From NCBI GenBank assembly GCA_019243635.1, contig JAFAUB010000121.1, forward strand, positions 42,496 to 106,495: a DNA stretch of 64,000 nucleotides. The letters run 5' to 3'. Shown here one piece after another: positions 51,753 through 62,080 of this stretch (positions are counted from its first letter, which is position 1; every line of letters starts with the position of its first letter). The notes below the pieces were generated by a model, which was not told the origin of the DNA, made no database searches, and was given only the letters and a program-made list of their open reading frames with translations. Origin of the DNA: Pseudonocardiales bacterium (GTDB lineage Bacteria > Actinomycetota > Actinomycetes > Mycobacteriales > Pseudonocardiaceae). The translations under genes were made by a program, and so were the position numbers.

Positions 51753-53108
51753 TCAAGGCGACGATTTCCACCCTCCCCACGGCCTGTCGGCGCACACCAG
51801 AGTCTTGATCCGGTGCCGCAGGTGCGCGACCTCATCGAGGTGCTGGTGCGCGGCGGCATAGTGGGCCAGTTCACGCAGGTCCTCGGTGACGCGGCGGGAG
51901 CGGAGAGTGCCGGCGACGTCCAAGGCCTCGTGTCCAAGGGCGGCGGCCTGGAGGGGGTCGCCGGTAGCCATCGTCAGGCTGGCCAGCGCGGTCAGAGAGA
52001 TCGCCCGGGAGCGGGCATAGCCATCGGTGTTCCCGGCCACTGCCGCCGTGAGCCGGTCGGTGGCCTCAGCAGGGTTGCGGCCGAGTACCGCGAGATCGAA
52101 CAGGGACCGCCCGGTGAGCTGGATGTGGCGCGTGTCGTTGTAGTAGGCCATGCACGGCGGGTCGTCGGCCGGGATGGAGTGCGCGAAGTGCTCATCGGCG
52201 GTGCCGATGGCGGTCAATGTCTCCTCAACTCGGCGCATCTTGGCCAGCGCGCGGGCCCGGTCGGTGTGCAGCATCGCCCGTCCGGTCGCGGTGAGCCGGT
52301 CAGCGCGGACCAGAGCCTGTTCGGCCAGCGTGAGCCCGTCATCGGGCTGCCCGGTCCAGATCGCCTGCTTCGCCATGCTCGACAGGACCTCGGCGCGCAG
52401 GGGCCAGTCTTTGGCCCGCTCCGCGCAGGCCAGCGCGAAACGGTGCACCCGGTGGGCCTCCCCCTGGGCACCAGCGTCGTAGGCCATGCACCCCGCCATA
52501 TCCGCGAGGTCACCGACCGCGGAGAACAGCTCGGGGCGCAGCCGGTCCGGGCAGGTGGCCTCCAGCAGGCCGGCCGACCAGCGCAACTGGCCCATGACGG
52601 CATCCCGGACCAACCCGCCACCATAGGTGCGGCTCCACGACTCGAACACTTCCGTGGCGGCGTGGATCTGTTCGATCTCGGTCGCGCCGACCCGAGCGGG
52701 GATCGGGGTGGGTTCGCTACCCTCCGGCAGCGCCACCAGCAGCTCTCCCAGGGCGAAAGCACCCACCCCGAGCGTGGTGGCGCTGTGGATGAACTGTTTG
52801 CGTTTCACGTTGTCCAGCTTCACTGCCGCGCGGCGGGACCGGGCGTTGACGAACCCCAACGCGGAGTCGGTGGAGACACCGAAGATCGCCCGGAAGGCCT
52901 CCCTGTACAACGTACCCGGCCACCGAATGACGCCTTGTTCCAGTTTGCCGACGTAGTTCGCCGTGGCCTCCACCTTCTTGTCGTGGTGCTCCCAGACCCA
53001 GGTGTTGACCAGCTCGGCGAGCTCCTGACGAGTCAGACACCCCCCCGGATGGGTGAGCGAGGCGGTGCGCCGCCGCGCCACCCGAAGCCGCTCATTCGCC
53101 TCCGCCAC
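51753..53108 (-). CDS. XRE-type regulator with TPR-like C-terminus
   Basis: A protein of 451 residues. The N-terminal 80 residues hold a variant helix-turn-helix (LTRQELAELVNTWVWEHHDK then ATANYVGKLEQGVIRWP), followed by FRAIFGVSTDSALGF. The remaining 330 residues are helical repeats (AKQAIWTGQPDDGLTLAEQA, RALAKMRRVEETL, SLTMATGDPLQAAALGHEAL). This architecture is common beside ATP-grasp/methyltransferase (graspetide-type) RiPP loci, and exactly such a methyltransferase lies upstream on the same strand. It is likely the local regulator. Confidence 0.85.
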   Translation of the reverse strand: MAEANERLRVARRRTASLTHPGGCLTRQELAELVNTWVWEHHDKKVEATANYVGKLEQGVIRWPGTLYREAFRAIFGVSTDSALGFVNARSRRAAVKLDNVKRKQFIHSATTLGVGAFALGELLVALPEGSEPTPIPARVGATEIEQIHAATEVFESWSRTYGGGLVRDAVMGQLRWSAGLLEATCPDRLRPELFSAVGDLADMAGCMAYDAGAQGEAHRVHRFALACAERAKDWPLRAEVLSSMAKQAIWTGQPDDGLTLAEQALVRADRLTATGRAMLHTDRARALAKMRRVEETLTAIGTADEHFAHSIPADDPPCMAYYNDTRHIQLTGRSLFDLAVLGRNPAEATDRLTAAVAGNTDGYARSRAISLTALASLTMATGDPLQAAALGHEALDVAGTLRSRRVTEDLRELAHYAAAHQHLDEVAHLRHRIKTLVCADRPWGGWKSSP

Positions 53109-53297
53109 AGCCCCGCCTCCCGTCAGATGACGCCGGTCGGCTGAGCACCGTCATGAGCACTGATCAAGCCCCCATCTCGCGTGTCGTGTCCTCGCGGGAG
53201 GACATTGTGCTACGGCGCGCAGGAGGCCCTCACCCACCTCGGCGGTGGGCCTTGAGTACGGGCACTAGGGCCGCTTGCGCGCGGACGCCGGTGAGAC

Positions 53298-54509
53298 CTA
53301 TGGCCGTGCCGGCGCTTCGGGTGTCGGGAGTGCCCAGCATGGGCCGTGGTGGGGGTCGCGGAGCCAGACCTGATGCGCAGTGGCGGTGACGGTCAGCCCG
53401 AACTCACGCCAGGCCGGGGCGCCCAGCTGTCGCCAGCGTCGCCAGGCCGTCTCCACGTTGGCCCACAGCGGGGTTGGTCCGGCTTCGCGCACGGTGTGGC
53501 GGCCGGTGGCGTCGGGCTCGCGGCTGACCTCGCACCAGGAGCCGTCCGGCGCACGCAGCTGGGTCACCGCGACATGCTCGTCACCGGTGGAGACGCTGCG
53601 GAACATCCCCGGTGGCAGGTAGAGCTGAGCCAGGAACGGGAAGTGTCTGCCCCCGTCCAGCTCGGCCGGATCGAGCGCCGTGTGGCGGGTCACCGGCGGC
53701 TCGGCGGTGCGGGCCGGTCGGGGTGAGCCGACCGTGGCGCCGGCGGTGGCGCGGCGACGCATGAAGCACCCCCACCACGGCAGGAACCGCCCCTGAAGCA
53801 CCGGCGCCGCGGCGCGCCGCAGCGCGAGCAGGTTCCCGGCCCCCAGCGGCCCCTCGACGTGGACCAGCGCCAGCCCCCCGGGCCGTAACTGCTCAATCCA
53901 CGCTCCAGGAACGGCGAACACAGCGCAGGTGGCGATGATCCGATCGAACGGGGCGTGCTCAGCCAGACCGTCGGCACCGTCCGCAGTCACCACCGTGGGG
54001 GTATAACCGAGCCGGGCCAGCCGGTGCCGGGCCTCCGACACGAGCTGGGGGTCGATGTCGACCGAGCACACCCGTCGGCTGCCGAGCCGGTGAGCGAGCA
54101 GCGCGGCGTTGTAGCCGGTGCCAGTGCCGATCTCCAACACCCGCATCCCCTCAGTGACCTTGAGGGCCTCCAGCATCCGGATCACCAGATCCGGCTTGGT
54201 CGCGCTCGACACCGGGGCCTGCACGCCCCGGTCCACATAGTCCGCCAAGGCGGTGATCAGCGTGGTCGGCGAGTAAACCAGATCGAGCCACCGCTGGGTA
54301 CTCTCGGCACCCTGCGGTTCGTGCATTACCCAGCGCAACGGGCGAGCATCGGGTTCCGGCGCGTAGTAGCGCGGCACGAACTCATGCTGCGGCACCGCCA
54401 GCAGCGCATCCCGCCACTGGGGCGTGTGCAGGTCACCATCATCGTCCAGCTCGTCGGCCAGTCGTCGAGCCAGCGCCCGCCAGGTCGATGCGGGCACCGT
54501 CACCGCCAT
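53298..54509 (-). CDS. PIMT-like methyltransferase of an ATP-grasp RiPP system
   Basis: SAM-dependent methyltransferase of 403 residues with a protein-L-isoaspartate methyltransferase core: VPQHEFVPRYYAPEP near 38, TKPDLVIRMLEALKV near 105, the SAM site MRVLEIGTGTGYNAALLAHRLG near 120 and VVTADGADGLAEHAPFDRIIATCAV near 160. A 170-residue C-terminal extension follows. This size and extension match the methyltransferases paired with ATP-grasp peptide maturases (TgmC-like). It is coupled by ATGA to the ATP-grasp gene upstream. That enzyme is truncated, so this gene is probably an orphan. Confidence 0.82.
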   Translation of the reverse strand: MAVTVPASTWRALARRLADELDDDGDLHTPQWRDALLAVPQHEFVPRYYAPEPDARPLRWVMHEPQGAESTQRWLDLVYSPTTLITALADYVDRGVQAPVSSATKPDLVIRMLEALKVTEGMRVLEIGTGTGYNAALLAHRLGSRRVCSVDIDPQLVSEARHRLARLGYTPTVVTADGADGLAEHAPFDRIIATCAVFAVPGAWIEQLRPGGLALVHVEGPLGAGNLLALRRAAAPVLQGRFLPWWGCFMRRRATAGATVGSPRPARTAEPPVTRHTALDPAELDGGRHFPFLAQLYLPPGMFRSVSTGDEHVAVTQLRAPDGSWCEVSREPDATGRHTVREAGPTPLWANVETAWRRWRQLGAPAWREFGLTVTATAHQVWLRDPHHGPCWALPTPEAPARP

Positions 54510-55124
54510 CAGCCACTCCCCCGGGCCGGCAAGCGCACCAGGCTGTCGGTGATCGGTACCCCGGTCGCTTCCTCAAGGAACCCGTACTGACCGCCGGGGT
54601 TGATCTCCAAGAACGACACGATCTCGCCGCCGGCCTCGTCCGAGCCGACCACGAGATCAAATGCCCCGTAGATCAACCCCAGCTCGGCCATGAACGCCCG
54701 TAGGCCGTCGGTCACCGCCGCCGGTAGCTCCACCACCTCGTAGGACAGCGCCGGATAGTCCGACCGCCAGTCCACATAAGATGACTCCGACCCGGCGTGG
54801 ATCGCCACCGCGAAAATGTCCGCACCCACCACCACAGCCCGGCACTCCCACCGCTTCGGTGCCCAGTCCTGCACCTGGTGCGCGGTGACGGCGACGCCAC
54901 GCAGGTCGGCCATGTCCACCGCAGACAGCCGCCGCGTCCAGCCCATCTTGTAGGTGTGGTCCTCGTAGATCAGATTTGTGCTCAACGGCTTGAGCACGAC
55001 ACCCGGTGCCGATGCCGCCGCGAACCGGGACACCGCCGCCGGGTCGTTGCTGACCAACGTTCGGGGCACCGTCAGCCCACACCGCGCTGCGGCGGCCATC
55101 TGCACCGGCCGGGGTGGTCTCTAG
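54509..55124 (-). pseudogene. ATP-grasp peptide maturase, N-terminus deleted
   Basis: The frame holds the C-terminal ATP-grasp domain of a graspetide-type maturase (TgmB/MvdD-like): VQMAAAARCGLTVPRTLVSN, VVLKPLSTNLIYEDHTY, RWECRAVVVGADIFAVAIHA and IVSFLEINPGGQYGFLEEAT with the metal ligands. Intact members carry about 125 residues before this point. Here homology begins at RPVQ, preceded at once by a stop and by the end of an IS1380 element. No precursor peptide gene remains. Internal ATGs could give a partial protein, probably inactive. Confidence 0.82.
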
Positions 55125-55125
55125 T

Positions 55126-57076
55126 GGTGAGCGCGACACCGGCCTTGACCTGGGACCCTCGCGAGGGCTCACATCGAGCTAATAGCGGGCAGGCCAGAGG
55201 CTGCCCGACCTAGATCATTCACGCTGATCCACTATTTCGTGATCTTCCGGGTTGTGGATCATGTTGTGGTGGGTGGGCGGTGGTGGGCGTGGTGGGCTGT
55301 CCGAGGGTGCTCGGGTGGGCGCCGGGTTCCACGGTTCGGCCGGGTGGTGCGGGTGGTCGGAACGGGTGGGGGTTGAGTCAGGCTGGGTGCAGGGCTTGCA
55401 GACGGTCCCAGGCGGTGGCCAGGTCGCTGGCCCATGCCCAGCCGGGTGGGATCTTTAAGATGCGACGGCGGGCGTGGATGATCAGCCGGGCTGGGGCGGA
55501 CAGGATCCGAAACCGCAGCGTCTTGGTGGAGGCGCTGGTCAGCTCGCCGTCGTGTGCGCAGTGGCGTAGCCAGGCGGTCAGCGTGGTGGCCAGGGCGGCC
55601 AGTTGCAGCCAGGCGGCGTTGCGGCCGTAGTCGATCGAGGGCAGGTTGCGGGCGCCGCAGGCCTTGAACTGCTTCATCCTGTCCTCGACGTGGGCCTGGG
55701 TGCGGTGGCGAGCGTCGAGGAACTGGATCTGCCCGTGGGCGGTGTTAGTGGCGAACGCGCCGTACTCCCAGTCCGGGTGTTCGCCGAGCTTGGCCGGTTT
55801 GCCGAGTGGGCGCGGGGTGCGCCGGGCCAGGACGCGCATGTCGGGCGGCCAGGTCGCCGGCCGGTCACCACCCGGGCCGCGGCGCAGGAGTCCGGTCAGC
55901 TCCGCGACCCGCGCGGCGGGGTCGGGGTCGCCGTTGGCGTGCAGCGCGGCACTCCAGTCTCTGTTGCGCAGTTGCTCGATCCCGGTCATGGTCCGGTCGT
56001 CGACCGGCCGGCCGATGCTGTACTCCACCGGCCGGCCTCGCCGCCCGTGCTCGGGCGCGGTGTTCAACGCGGTCAGATACTCGATGACCTCGTGCGAGGC
56101 GCCCGCGCCGTCGATGCTGACCAGCACGTCGGTGCGCCACCCGGCCGGGACCTGGGCGAAGGTCGCCTTGAGGACCGCGAGGTGGTCGGCGGCGGTAAAC
56201 GAGCCGGCGTTGCCTGGGCGCTGCATCACCGCCGGCGCGTCGCCGATGTTGGAGCACCAGCCGGTCAACGGGGGAAAACCGAACCCGCCCTTGTAGGTTC
56301 CCGCCGCCTGCGCCTGGGGGCTGGCCGCCTCGATCAACGTGGCGTCCAGGCGGATCACCAGCACCGGGCGCGGGCTCCCACCGGGCTCTGTGGCCGGTCG
56401 GGCCAGATCCTGACCGGCGACCCGCACCGCGGGCAGCTGCCCGTGCCGGGCCACGATCGCCTCCCACGCCCGGACCCGCGCCGCCGCGGTGACCCGGGCC
56501 AGGCGCCGCCCGGGAAGCCCGTCGCCGCCGAGTCGCTCGGCCGGCTCCTCGAGCGCCCGCAACATCGTGGAACCCGACGCCCCACCGCCGGGACCGAATA
56601 GCTCCTCCCGCGCGGTCATCGCCTCCACATCGGCCAGGCACGTCGCCCCGGCCGCCAACGCGCACGCCGCATCCACCAGCGCCCGCCCCCGATGTCGCAG
56701 CGGGAAGAACCCCGCTCGCGCCACCACCTGCGCCAGCCCGGCTGTCAAGCCCAGCCGATCAGCCAACAACCACGGCAGCACCACCCCCGCCGTGGCGAGG
56801 GTCCCGGCCCCACCGACCTCCACCTTGAGCCCCTGCGACCACGCCAGCGCGGCATCCCCGACCAGCCGCCGAGTACTTGTAGCCTTCACCTGCAGGGTGT
56901 TCCTCTCTGGGTTCATGCAGATCTCGACAATCCGCATCATCCCAGATCAGGGACACTCTCCCTCGTTCCGACACCATCAAAATCCATAATCTCAAGCCCG
57001 CCGTGAATACCCGAGGCCGATGCGCGGGCCGGCTTACGAGCCCTCGCCCCAGGCCAAGGCCGGTCTCGCGCTCACC
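55126..57076 (-). mobile_element. IS1380-family element
   Basis: The ends are inverted repeats: the left begins GGTGAGCGCGACACCGGCCT at 55126 and the right, read inward, begins GGTGAGCGCGAGACCGGCCT and ends at 57076. About 29 bases match with two differences, and a GAGGGCTC box follows on both sides. The flanks do not repeat: the left is the ATP-grasp gene, the right an IS30 fragment. A deletion or recombination has therefore joined unrelated neighbours. Confidence 0.85.
55378..56916 (-). CDS. IS1380-family transposase
   Basis: A DDE transposase of about 512 residues. Features are PLRHRGRALVDAACALAAGA near 75, GSTMLRALEEPAERLGG, VLVIRLDATLIEAASPQAQA with the first Asp near 180, TYKGGFGFPPLTGWCSNIGD, DVLVSIDGAGASHEVIEYL near 260, and a C-terminal HVEDRMKQFKACGARNLPSI with the catalytic Glu. 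It is apparently intact. The ATG at MNPERN is chosen; another in-frame ATG lies 24 bases upstream. Confidence 0.93.
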   Translation of the reverse strand: MNPERNTLQVKATSTRRLVGDAALAWSQGLKVEVGGAGTLATAGVVLPWLLADRLGLTAGLAQVVARAGFFPLRHRGRALVDAACALAAGATCLADVEAMTAREELFGPGGGASGSTMLRALEEPAERLGGDGLPGRRLARVTAAARVRAWEAIVARHGQLPAVRVAGQDLARPATEPGGSPRPVLVIRLDATLIEAASPQAQAAGTYKGGFGFPPLTGWCSNIGDAPAVMQRPGNAGSFTAADHLAVLKATFAQVPAGWRTDVLVSIDGAGASHEVIEYLTALNTAPEHGRRGRPVEYSIGRPVDDRTMTGIEQLRNRDWSAALHANGDPDPAARVAELTGLLRRGPGGDRPATWPPDMRVLARRTPRPLGKPAKLGEHPDWEYGAFATNTAHGQIQFLDARHRTQAHVEDRMKQFKACGARNLPSIDYGRNAAWLQLAALATTLTAWLRHCAHDGELTSASTKTLRFRILSAPARLIIHARRRILKIPPGWAWASDLATAWDRLQALHPA

Positions 57077-57206
57077 GTTTGAACTCAAGGATCGTGCTAT
57101 GATGTCGCCCGAGCAGTTTCCCGATAGAACGTGCCGACCGGTTCAGGTGCGGCTCCCGGGAGATCGTCTCCCGTTCTTCGGCGTACAACGGCTCAGCCCC
57201 ACTCAT
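57077..57206 (-). pseudogene. IS30-family transposase N-terminal fragment
   Basis: From an ATG at 57206 the frame reads MSGAEPLYAEERETISREPH and then LNRSARSIGKLLGRHHSTIL, the N-terminal helix-turn-helix of IS30 transposases. It ends abruptly where the IS1380 inverted repeat begins; the catalytic part is gone. Confidence 0.75.
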
Positions 57207-57355
57207 CAATCATTCCCCCCCAGAAGATCCACCGGAAATGGGGTACCTTAGCAGGATCAAAATCTGCTAGGATAACGGGGGGTCGTTACGATCGTTTGAG
57301 CCCAAGGTCAACCATTTTCAACATGCCGTCCGCGTGCTGTTCTCCAGCGAATATT
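57207..57355. other. Spacer between the IS30 fragment and the IS5 element
   Basis: About 150 bases that probably include an old IS30 end; I cannot place an inverted repeat with confidence. Confidence 0.35.
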
Positions 57356-58234
57356 GAGGGTTATTCACGCGAGTTGATCGAGAACCTCTCGGCGCGCCTC
57401 CGTGAGTGGCGGCCCGTTTCTTGGAAGAATTGGGTTGCCACACTCAACCTCCAAGGAACGGACCGCCGGATTTGTATTATACAACAGGTTTCAGCAAGGA
57501 TGAAATTGTCGAGCTGTGTGTCTTGGTCCGCGGCGGCTGTGGGCTTACCGGCTAATACATGGCCGCCGATCTTGGGGCTGTTCAAGCCTGTCGTCGTGGC
57601 ATTGACGTATCTGCGTCGCAATCGAGCGCAGGCCGAGTCAGGTGAGACGTTCGGGGTATCCCAGCCGACGATCAGCCGCGCGATTTCTGGGGTGACGCCC
57701 TTGCTGGGCAAGGCGCTCAGCGGGTATGTGCCCACGGCCGACGAGCTTGACGGGCGCGCACAGTACATCGTGGACGGCACTCTGCTGCCGTGCTGGTCAT
57801 GGGCCTCGCACCCGGAGTTGTACTCCGGCAAGCACAAGACCACAGGCATGAACGTCCAGATCGCCTGCACGTTGTCCGGACGCCTCACGTGGATCTCCGA
57901 TCCGGTCGACGGATGTCACCACGACACTTATTGCCTGAGTGAGTCAGGAGTCCTGCTGACACTCGATCCCGGCAACTGGATGGGCGACAAAGGATACATC
58001 GGTAACGGCATGATCACTCCCATCAAAAAGCCCATGCACCGCGATCTGCTGGACTGGGAGAAAGAATTTAACACCCAGATCAACAAGATCCGCTACATCA
58101 TCGAGCGGACCGTCGCCAACTTCAAGACCTGGCGCATCATGCACACCGACTACCGTCGACCGCTCGCGACATTCACCACGACCATCTCAACCGTAATTGC
58201 TTTGCACTTCTACGCCACCGCCTGAATAACCCTC
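57356..58234 (+). mobile_element. IS5-family (ISL2-type) element, 879 bp
   Basis: The ends GAGGGTTATTCA (57356-57367) and TGAATAACCCTC (58223-58234) are exact inverted repeats. Both flanks are ATT, a 3-bp ANT duplication as produced by the ISL2 group. The single transposase gene is frameshifted. Confidence 0.85.
57472..58225 (+). pseudogene. IS5-family transposase, frameshifted
   Basis: The N-terminal part reads LYYTTGFSKDEIVELCVLVR and meets a stop after GLTG. The rest continues one frame away: LGLFKPVVVALTYLRRNRAQ, FGVSQPTISRAISGVTPLLG (helix-turn-helix), then the DDE_Tnp_4 domain with YIVDGTLLPCWSW, YSGKHKTTGMNVQ, DKGYIGNGMITPIKKP and NTQINKIRYIIERTVANFK. The catalytic residues are present but the frame break near 57580 should prevent a full protein. 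Confidence 0.85.
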
Positions 58235-58323
58235 ATTACTAATGAGAACGTAAGTAACTGGACTCATGAACATTCCCGACCTGCGGCAACGCAATTTCTT
58301 GAGTCTGGAAACCTACGTTCCCC

Positions 58324-61300
58324 TTAGTAACTGATCGACGGGGGGAGCATGAGGTTGCGTCGCTCCTCGGTGGTCAGTTTCCGGAAAACGCGGCGGTGGG
58401 CGTTGGCCACCAGCTCCTCGATACCGATCGTCGCATCCCAGATTCGGCAGGTTCCGTCCTGCGAAGCGGAAGTGATTTGTCTACCGTTTGGAGACCACGA
58501 TACGCTTTCGACTCCCTTGCCGTGAGCGCCGATGACGATGATTTCGGCGCCGGATTCGGCGTCCCAGATTCGAACTGTCCGATCGGCTGACCCGGTAACC
58601 AGCTGCCGTCCGTCCGGTGACCATGTCACGCCTCGAACCTCATCGTCGTGGCCGTGCAGCGCAAGCTCACTCCCGCTTTGTATCTCCCAGATCCGGGCTG
58701 TCCAGTCACGTGACGCGGTGGCCAGCCGTCGACCGTCCGATGACCACGCCACCCCCCAAACCCAATCGTTGTGGCCGTGCAGCACGGTGAGCTCGCTGCC
58801 GCTGTCGGGGTCCCAGATCCGGGCGGTGCGGTCGTTCGACGCGGTGGCCAGCCGCCGACCGTCCGGTGACCACGCCACTCCCTGAACCGCATCCTGGTGG
58901 CCGTGCAGCACGGTGAGCTCGCTGCCGCTGTCGGGGTCCCAGATCCGGGCCGTCCTGTCCTGCGACGCGCTAGCTAGTTGCCGACCATCAGGTGACCACA
59001 CCACCGCCCGAACATCATCCTCGTGGCCGCGCAGCACTCTGCGCTCGTTGCCGCTGTCGGCGTCCCAGATCCGGGTGGTGTGGTCGTGCGACGCGGTGGC
59101 CAGTCGTCGACCATCGGGTGACCACACCACCGCACGAACATCATCGTGATGTCCGTACAACGCCGCGAGCTCGTTGGTACCTCGCGTATCCCAGATCCGG
59201 GCGGTCCGGTCGTTCGACGCGGTGGCCACCAGCTGACTGTCGGGTGACCATGCCACCCCCCGGACCCAGCCACTGTGGCCGTGCAGCACGGTGAGCTCGC
59301 TGCCGCTGTCGGCGTCCCAGATCCGGGCGGTGCGATCGCGAGAGGCGGTGGCCAGCCGCCGACCGTCCGGTGACCACGCTACCTCCCGAACCTCCGCGTC
59401 ATGGCCATAGAGCACCAGAAGCTCGCTGCCACATCCGGTGTCCCAGATTCGGGTCGTGCGGTCGATCGACGCGGTGGCCAGCCGCCGACCGTCCGGTGAC
59501 CATGCCACTCCCTGAACCGCTTTACGGTGGCCGCGCAGCACTGTGAGCTCGCTGCCGCTACAGATGTCCCAGATCCGGGCGGTCCGGTCGTTCGACCCCG
59601 TGGCCAGCCGTCGCCCATCCGGTGACCACGCCAGTCCACGAACCCCATCGCCGTGAACGCGCAGTACCGTCAGCTCGACACCGCGACTGCTGGTGTCCCA
59701 GATCCGTGCCGTGCCATCGCGCGACACGGTGGCCAGCCGCTGTCCGTCCGGTGACCACCCCACCCCCCAAACCTCATCGTCGTGGCCGCGCAGCACTGCG
59801 AGCTCGCTGCCGTTGTCGGCGTTCCAGATGCGGACAGTTCGGTCGCTCGAGGCGGTGGCCAGCCGCCGACCGTCCGGTGACCACGCCACCCCTCGCCCCC
59901 AATCGTCGTGGCCGCGCAGCACTGCGATTTCGCTGCCGTTGTCGGCGTTCCACATGCGGACAGTTCGGTCGCTCGAGGCGGTGGCCAACCGCCGACCGTC
60001 CGGTGACCACGCCACCCGGAGAACTCCATCATCATGGCCACGGAGGACGACACGCACCTGAGAGATGACCAGTGTGGCCATCAAAGCCCGTAAAGCAAGG
60101 GTCGTGGGCGCACATTCTTCACGGGCGGCGAGCGCTAGCAGCACGCTGTAGTCAGGATCACTGTCGACGCTGCCGAGTGCCTGCCGGGCGATGGCCTCGG
60201 AGAGGCGTTCCATCGTGGCGTGATCGGCTCGATTAGAACAGGCTAGAAACTCCGCCACGAGGGCAACGCCGTCCACCATTTCACTGTCCGATGCGGCCCA
60301 ACGCTGGGCGGCTTTGAGGCGTTCATCGCGAAGCAGATAAGCGTCCTGGCGGTAGGAATTCTCCCAGTCCCTGGCCCACCGTTCTAAGTCTGCCCGCCAG
60401 CGCAGTTGGTCGGCGGATGATTCGATGGCTTGCCGAAGCGGCGCCCAGGAACGGAACAACGCCTCGTGCGCCACTTCAAGGACGGCGTCGTCGCCGTCTT
60501 CGTGGCTGGTCAGCAGTCGCGCGGTGATGAACTCCTCAGCGACACGAGATTGTGCCTCGGTCAGTGCGCTGCGCCGCACTCGGCGGCGAGTCGGCTCGTT
60601 TTCGCCGATCGTGACGAACTTCAGCAGCGTCGACAGCACCGGCCCGGTCGGGTCAGTGCCTCCCAGCTCCGTGGTGACCTTGTCGGCTTGCCGGGTCAGT
60701 ACTCCTGCGACCCCGCCAATCCGCTGGTAGGCATCGGCGGTTAATGCCCGTCCCGGCCCGGCGGCGAGGCAAAGCTCCTGCAAGGCATACGCAAGCAGCG
60801 GCAGGGCATCGCCGCCGGCGGCATCGGTCGCCATCCGCTGCGGCAGAGTCGGTGGGTCGAAAGTCAGTCCCGCGCGTCGGGCCGGCTGCTCGATGACCTC
60901 GACTAGCGCCGCACGACCCAACGTCCCTACCGCAACGGGATCACGAAATAGCCGAGCCTGCTCGGTGCCCAGGAACACGGTCAGGAACTCCGAGCGCATG
61001 ATCAGGATGATCCACAGCCGCGGGTCTGCATCCAGGGCGCCGGCCAGCAGCTCGAGAAAGGCGGCGCGCTCTGATTCCCCGCACAGAGTGATCAGCTCCT
61101 CAGCCTGATCAACGATCAGCAGCACCGGGGCGTGTGGACGTCCGCGAACGGTACGAAGCCCATCGGCAAAGTGATGAGCCGGCACGTCCTCGATCAAACG
61201 TCCTGGGTCTGCTGCCGCGAGACTCCGGGTCAGGCTACGCAGCGGATGGTTCCCGGGCACCATCGATGGCACCACGATCCAGCCGCCGCGGCGTTGCCGT

Positions 61301-61743
61301 AGCCGCGGCACTACCCCCGCCTGGATAAGGGACGATTTCCCCGCACCGGAGGGACCGACCACCGTCACCAACCGATTGACCCGCGCCGCAGCTACCGGAT
61401 GAAGGCGACCCAACAGCTCGGTGATCTCAGTGTTGCGACCGAAGAACACTGCCGAGTCGTGTTCAGTGAACGCCTCAAGCCCGGGGAAAGGCGTCCGATC
61501 CGACTCCCAGATCGGCCGAGCCGGCGACGCCAAACGCTCCTCCACCCGATGCTGCCAGACCATCACCCCGATGATCAGCAGCACGGTGCTGCCAGCCAGT
61601 GGCAACGACTGTCGCCGAAGGAGCTCCAAGCCCCACGGAAGGACACCCGTGCTCTTGCTCAGGTTGCCGGTGGCAATCCCGAGCAACGTCACCAACAAGA
61701 ACAACAACACCTGAACCAGCGGCAACGAGCACTTGCGGGACAT
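58324..61743 (-). CDS. Membrane nSTAND ATPase with 13 WD40 blades
   Basis: A protein of about 1139 residues. Two membrane helices lie at 8-28 and 48-64. An nSTAND NTPase follows, opening with [21 protein letters not shown] near 88, Walker [14 protein letters not shown] near 130 and Walker [12 protein letters not shown] near 208. After a helical linker ([15 protein letters not shown]) come 13 WD40 repeats of about 42 residues from residue 590 to the end, most reading [14 protein letters not shown] and DRTARIWD. The ATG follows GGGAGG. Proteins of this class are known or suspected STAND immune sensors. The close identity of the blades suggests recent expansion or gene conversion. Confidence 0.92.
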   Translation of the reverse strand: MSRKCSLPLVQVLLFLLVTLLGIATGNLSKSTGVLPWGLELLRRQSLPLAGSTVLLIIGVMVWQHRVEERLASPARPIWESDRTPFPGLEAFTEHDSAVFFGRNTEITELLGRLHPVAAARVNRLVTVVGPSGAGKSSLIQAGVVPRLRQRRGGWIVVPSMVPGNHPLRSLTRSLAAADPGRLIEDVPAHHFADGLRTVRGRPHAPVLLIVDQAEELITLCGESERAAFLELLAGALDADPRLWIILIMRSEFLTVFLGTEQARLFRDPVAVGTLGRAALVEVIEQPARRAGLTFDPPTLPQRMATDAAGGDALPLLAYALQELCLAAGPGRALTADAYQRIGGVAGVLTRQADKVTTELGGTDPTGPVLSTLLKFVTIGENEPTRRRVRRSALTEAQSRVAEEFITARLLTSHEDGDDAVLEVAHEALFRSWAPLRQAIESSADQLRWRADLERWARDWENSYRQDAYLLRDERLKAAQRWAASDSEMVDGVALVAEFLACSNRADHATMERLSEAIARQALGSVDSDPDYSVLLALAAREECAPTTLALRALMATLVISQVRVVLRGHDDGVLRVAWSPDGRRLATASSDRTVRMWNADNGSEIAVLRGHDDWGRGVAWSPDGRRLATASSDRTVRIWNADNGSELAVLRGHDDEVWGVGWSPDGQRLATVSRDGTARIWDTSSRGVELTVLRVHGDGVRGLAWSPDGRRLATGSNDRTARIWDICSGSELTVLRGHRKAVQGVAWSPDGRRLATASIDRTTRIWDTGCGSELLVLYGHDAEVREVAWSPDGRRLATASRDRTARIWDADSGSELTVLHGHSGWVRGVAWSPDSQLVATASNDRTARIWDTRGTNELAALYGHHDDVRAVVWSPDGRRLATASHDHTTRIWDADSGNERRVLRGHEDDVRAVVWSPDGRQLASASQDRTARIWDPDSGSELTVLHGHQDAVQGVAWSPDGRRLATASNDRTARIWDPDSGSELTVLHGHNDWVWGVAWSSDGRRLATASRDWTARIWEIQSGSELALHGHDDEVRGVTWSPDGRQLVTGSADRTVRIWDAESGAEIIVIGAHGKGVESVSWSPNGRQITSASQDGTCRIWDATIGIEELVANAHRRVFRKLTTEERRNLMLPPSISY
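58430..60060. repeat. Tandem 126-bp WD40-encoding units
   Basis: Thirteen units of about 126 bases run in tandem; several share long identical stretches (for example TGGCCAGCCGCCGACCGTCC in many units). Such arrays change copy number easily. Confidence 0.9.
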
Positions 61744-61957
61744 ACCCAAGCCTCCCAGCGTCCCGGCCTATCCGGGATGGCCCAAGGCTGGCCAGACAAG
61801 GGGTAGGCCCCGGAGACACGGGGATCCCATCCTACGGCGCCGCAGGCGTAGCGGCCCGCTCCGAGACAAACTCGCCGACGGTGAGGCATACCCGCTCCGT
61901 TCGCGCATCCTGCGGGACAGTAGGCACCTCACACTCACGCAGCCCCGTGCCCCCCGC
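61744..61957. other. Spacer upstream of the nSTAND gene
   Basis: No gene is supported; it presumably holds the nSTAND promoter. Confidence 0.35.
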
Positions 61958-62080
61958 GTGCCCCTTCCCAGGGTCGCCAGGGGTCGACAGCGGTCACTCA
62001 CCTCACCTGTCCCCGAGTACCCGCAGGTCAGCATCAACACAGGCCAGATCCCTTGATCGCCGCCCGATCTTCCAAGCTGG
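61958..62080. repeat. Direct repeat copy 1, about 123 bp
   Basis: Imperfect match (roughly three quarters identical by eye) to 62972-63094. The strongest shared blocks are GTGCCCCTTC at the left, CAGGGTC, CTTGATCG, and CGCCCGATCTTCCAAGCTGG at the right end. The two copies flank a toxin-antitoxin pair. Confidence 0.7.

Noticed and set aside
51564..53144. A long plus-strand gene opposite the XRE/TPR regulator
   Set aside because: No motif, and composition typical of a reversed high-GC gene.
53109..53297. A graspetide precursor gene between the regulator and the methyltransferase
   Set aside because: No short ORF with a ribosome site and a Thr/Glu/Lys-rich core could be found.
58430..60060. 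A CRISPR-like repeat array
   Set aside because: The repeats are 126 bp, contiguous and in frame, and encode WD40 blades; there are no spacers.
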